Shown one piece after another: positions 5,587 through 6,208 of a stretch of DNA of 6,208 nucleotides. The number at the start of each line of letters is the position of its first letter. Within the stretch, counting starts at the first letter, position 1. The position numbers and the translations under genes are program-made. Below the pieces are notes generated by a model. It made no database searches, was not told where the DNA came from, and worked only from the letters and a program-made list of their open reading frames with translations. This DNA comes from Vulcanimicrobiota bacterium (GTDB lineage: Bacteria; Vulcanimicrobiota; Vulcanimicrobiia; Vulcanimicrobiales; Vulcanimicrobiaceae). Location of the stretch: assembly GCA_019233165.1 (NCBI GenBank), contig JAFAMS010000455.1:1-6208 (forward strand), given 5' to 3'.

Positions 5587-6208
5587 CGCTTTGCCACCTA
5601 CCGCGACCGCTCGGGGCGTAGAGCGGCCGGGATTTTGCTCGACCGCGACCGCATTGCGCCGCTGCGCTCGGGGATCACGCTCGACGAGTACATCGCGCTC
5701 GATGCGTCGGAGCGAGCCGGGCAAGCGGCCTCACTGGGCGAGCCGGTCTCCGTCACCGACGTGCAGTTGCTGGCCCCGGTCCACCCGCGCAAGAACGTTT
5801 TCTGCGTCGGCCGCAACTATCTCGCGCACGCCGAAGAAGGCGCGCGCGCCCGGGGAGCAGAGCTCAAGCTTCCCGACGTTCCGACGTTCTTCACCAAGGC
5901 GCCGACGGCGATCGCGGCGCCCGACGAGACGCTCGAGCTCGATCCCTCGCTTTCGCCCGAGTACGACTGGGAAGCCGAGCTCGCCGTCGTCATCGGCAAG
6001 CGCTGTCGCGACGTCCCCGAGCACGAGGCGCTGTCCGTCGTCTTCGGCTACACGTGCCTCAACGACGTCACCGCGCGCGATCTGCAACGAGCGCATCTCC
6101 AATGGTTCAAGGGAAAGTCGCTCGATCACACTTGTCCGCTCGGACCTTGGATCGTCGAAGCGGACGAGATCGAGGATCCGCAGCGCCTCGAGATCGCGCT
6201 GACCGTCA
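5584..6208 (+). CDS. FAH-family hydrolase, likely acylpyruvate (fumaryl-/maleylpyruvate) hydrolase (partial)
   Basis: The first 208 residues of a fumarylacetoacetate hydrolase-family enzyme; the gene continues past the right edge. Members cleave C-C bonds of acylpyruvates or isomerise and decarboxylate ring-cleavage products, using Mg or Mn. After an N-terminal part (MRFATYR...GILLDRDRIAPL) come the family motifs: PRKNVFCVGRNYLAHAEE (68-85, with H82 at the place of the catalytic His), TFFTKAPTAI (101-110), DWEAELAVVIGK (128-139, E130 and E132 metal ligands), FGYTCLNDVTARDLQ (154-168, D161 the third ligand) and QWFKGKSLD...PLGPWIV (173-191). The roughly 60-residue N-terminal extension fits the longer (about 280-300 residue) FAH group. 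The start is 18 bases from the divergent dioxygenase ATG, which suggests it acts on that enzyme's product: fumarylpyruvate to fumarate and pyruvate, or maleylpyruvate directly. Substrate is inferred from context only; other FAH activities remain possible. Confidence 0.9.
   Translation, partial: MRFATYRDRSGRRAAGILLDRDRIAPLRSGITLDEYIALDASERAGQAASLGEPVSVTDVQLLAPVHPRKNVFCVGRNYLAHAEEGARARGAELKLPDVPTFFTKAPTAIAAPDETLELDPSLSPEYDWEAELAVVIGKRCRDVPEHEALSVVFGYTCLNDVTARDLQRAHLQWFKGKSLDHTCPLGPWIVEADEIEDPQRLEIALTV

Noticed and set aside
5566..5724. Upstream extension of the dioxygenase frame to a start at 5724
   Set aside because: The extra 53 residues look unlike the family and overlap the conserved N-terminus of the FAH-family gene; ATG 5565 gives a normal N-terminus.
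5219..6202. Long plus-strand open frame of 327 codons over the dioxygenase and FAH region
   Set aside because: Ser/Arg-rich shadow reading without motifs; the FAH-family frame from 5584 and the dioxygenase on the other strand explain the same DNA.

Overview
The window is a compact, high-GC (roughly two thirds G+C by eye) stretch of bacterial chromosome. Seven genes are complete or near-complete and two run off the ends, with only about 80 non-coding bases in total. The lipoprotein, the exported alpha-2-macroglobulin-type protein and the TonB-like domain point to a diderm (outer-membrane) bacterium. Codon use and gene style resemble uncultured GC-rich soil lineages such as Candidatus Eremiobacterota (WPS-2), but this lineage guess is weak and rests on general impression only. 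I see no tRNA, rRNA, CRISPR array, insertion sequence or other mobile element, and no gene that looks foreign to its neighbours.

Left block (minus strand, 3124 to 1): a small lipoprotein, then an 810-residue exported macroglobulin-domain protein whose only usable start lies 65 bases inside the lipoprotein gene, then the N-terminus of DNA polymerase I (polA), whose ATG shares one base with the preceding stop (TAATG). This reads as one operon transcribed towards the left edge.

Middle block (plus strand, 3187 to 4189): three small overlapping genes. They are a 56-residue zinc-ribbon protein, an exported TonB-C-like protein starting at TTG inside the previous stop (TTGA), and a 98-residue Cys/His protein starting at TGATG. 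The 62-base gap 3125..3186 separates this block from the divergent lipoprotein operon and must hold, or lie next to, both promoters.

Right block: a minus-strand bicupin dioxygenase of the gentisate/salicylate 1,2-dioxygenase family, fused in frame at its C-terminus to a complete DUF5069-type domain. It is divergent, across only 18 bases, from a plus-strand fumarylacetoacetate hydrolase (FAH)-family enzyme that runs off the right edge. Together they look like ring cleavage of a gentisate-type compound followed by hydrolysis of the resulting acylpyruvate. The dioxygenase and the middle block converge on one palindromic CTAG that supplies the stop codon for both strands.

The most interesting items are the dioxygenase-DUF5069 fusion, the unusual residue at a substrate-pocket position of that enzyme, the imperfect dyad between the two catabolic genes, the half-length macroglobulin protein lacking a thioester and placed directly before polA, and the small zinc-ribbon gene that decides the start of the TonB-like gene.
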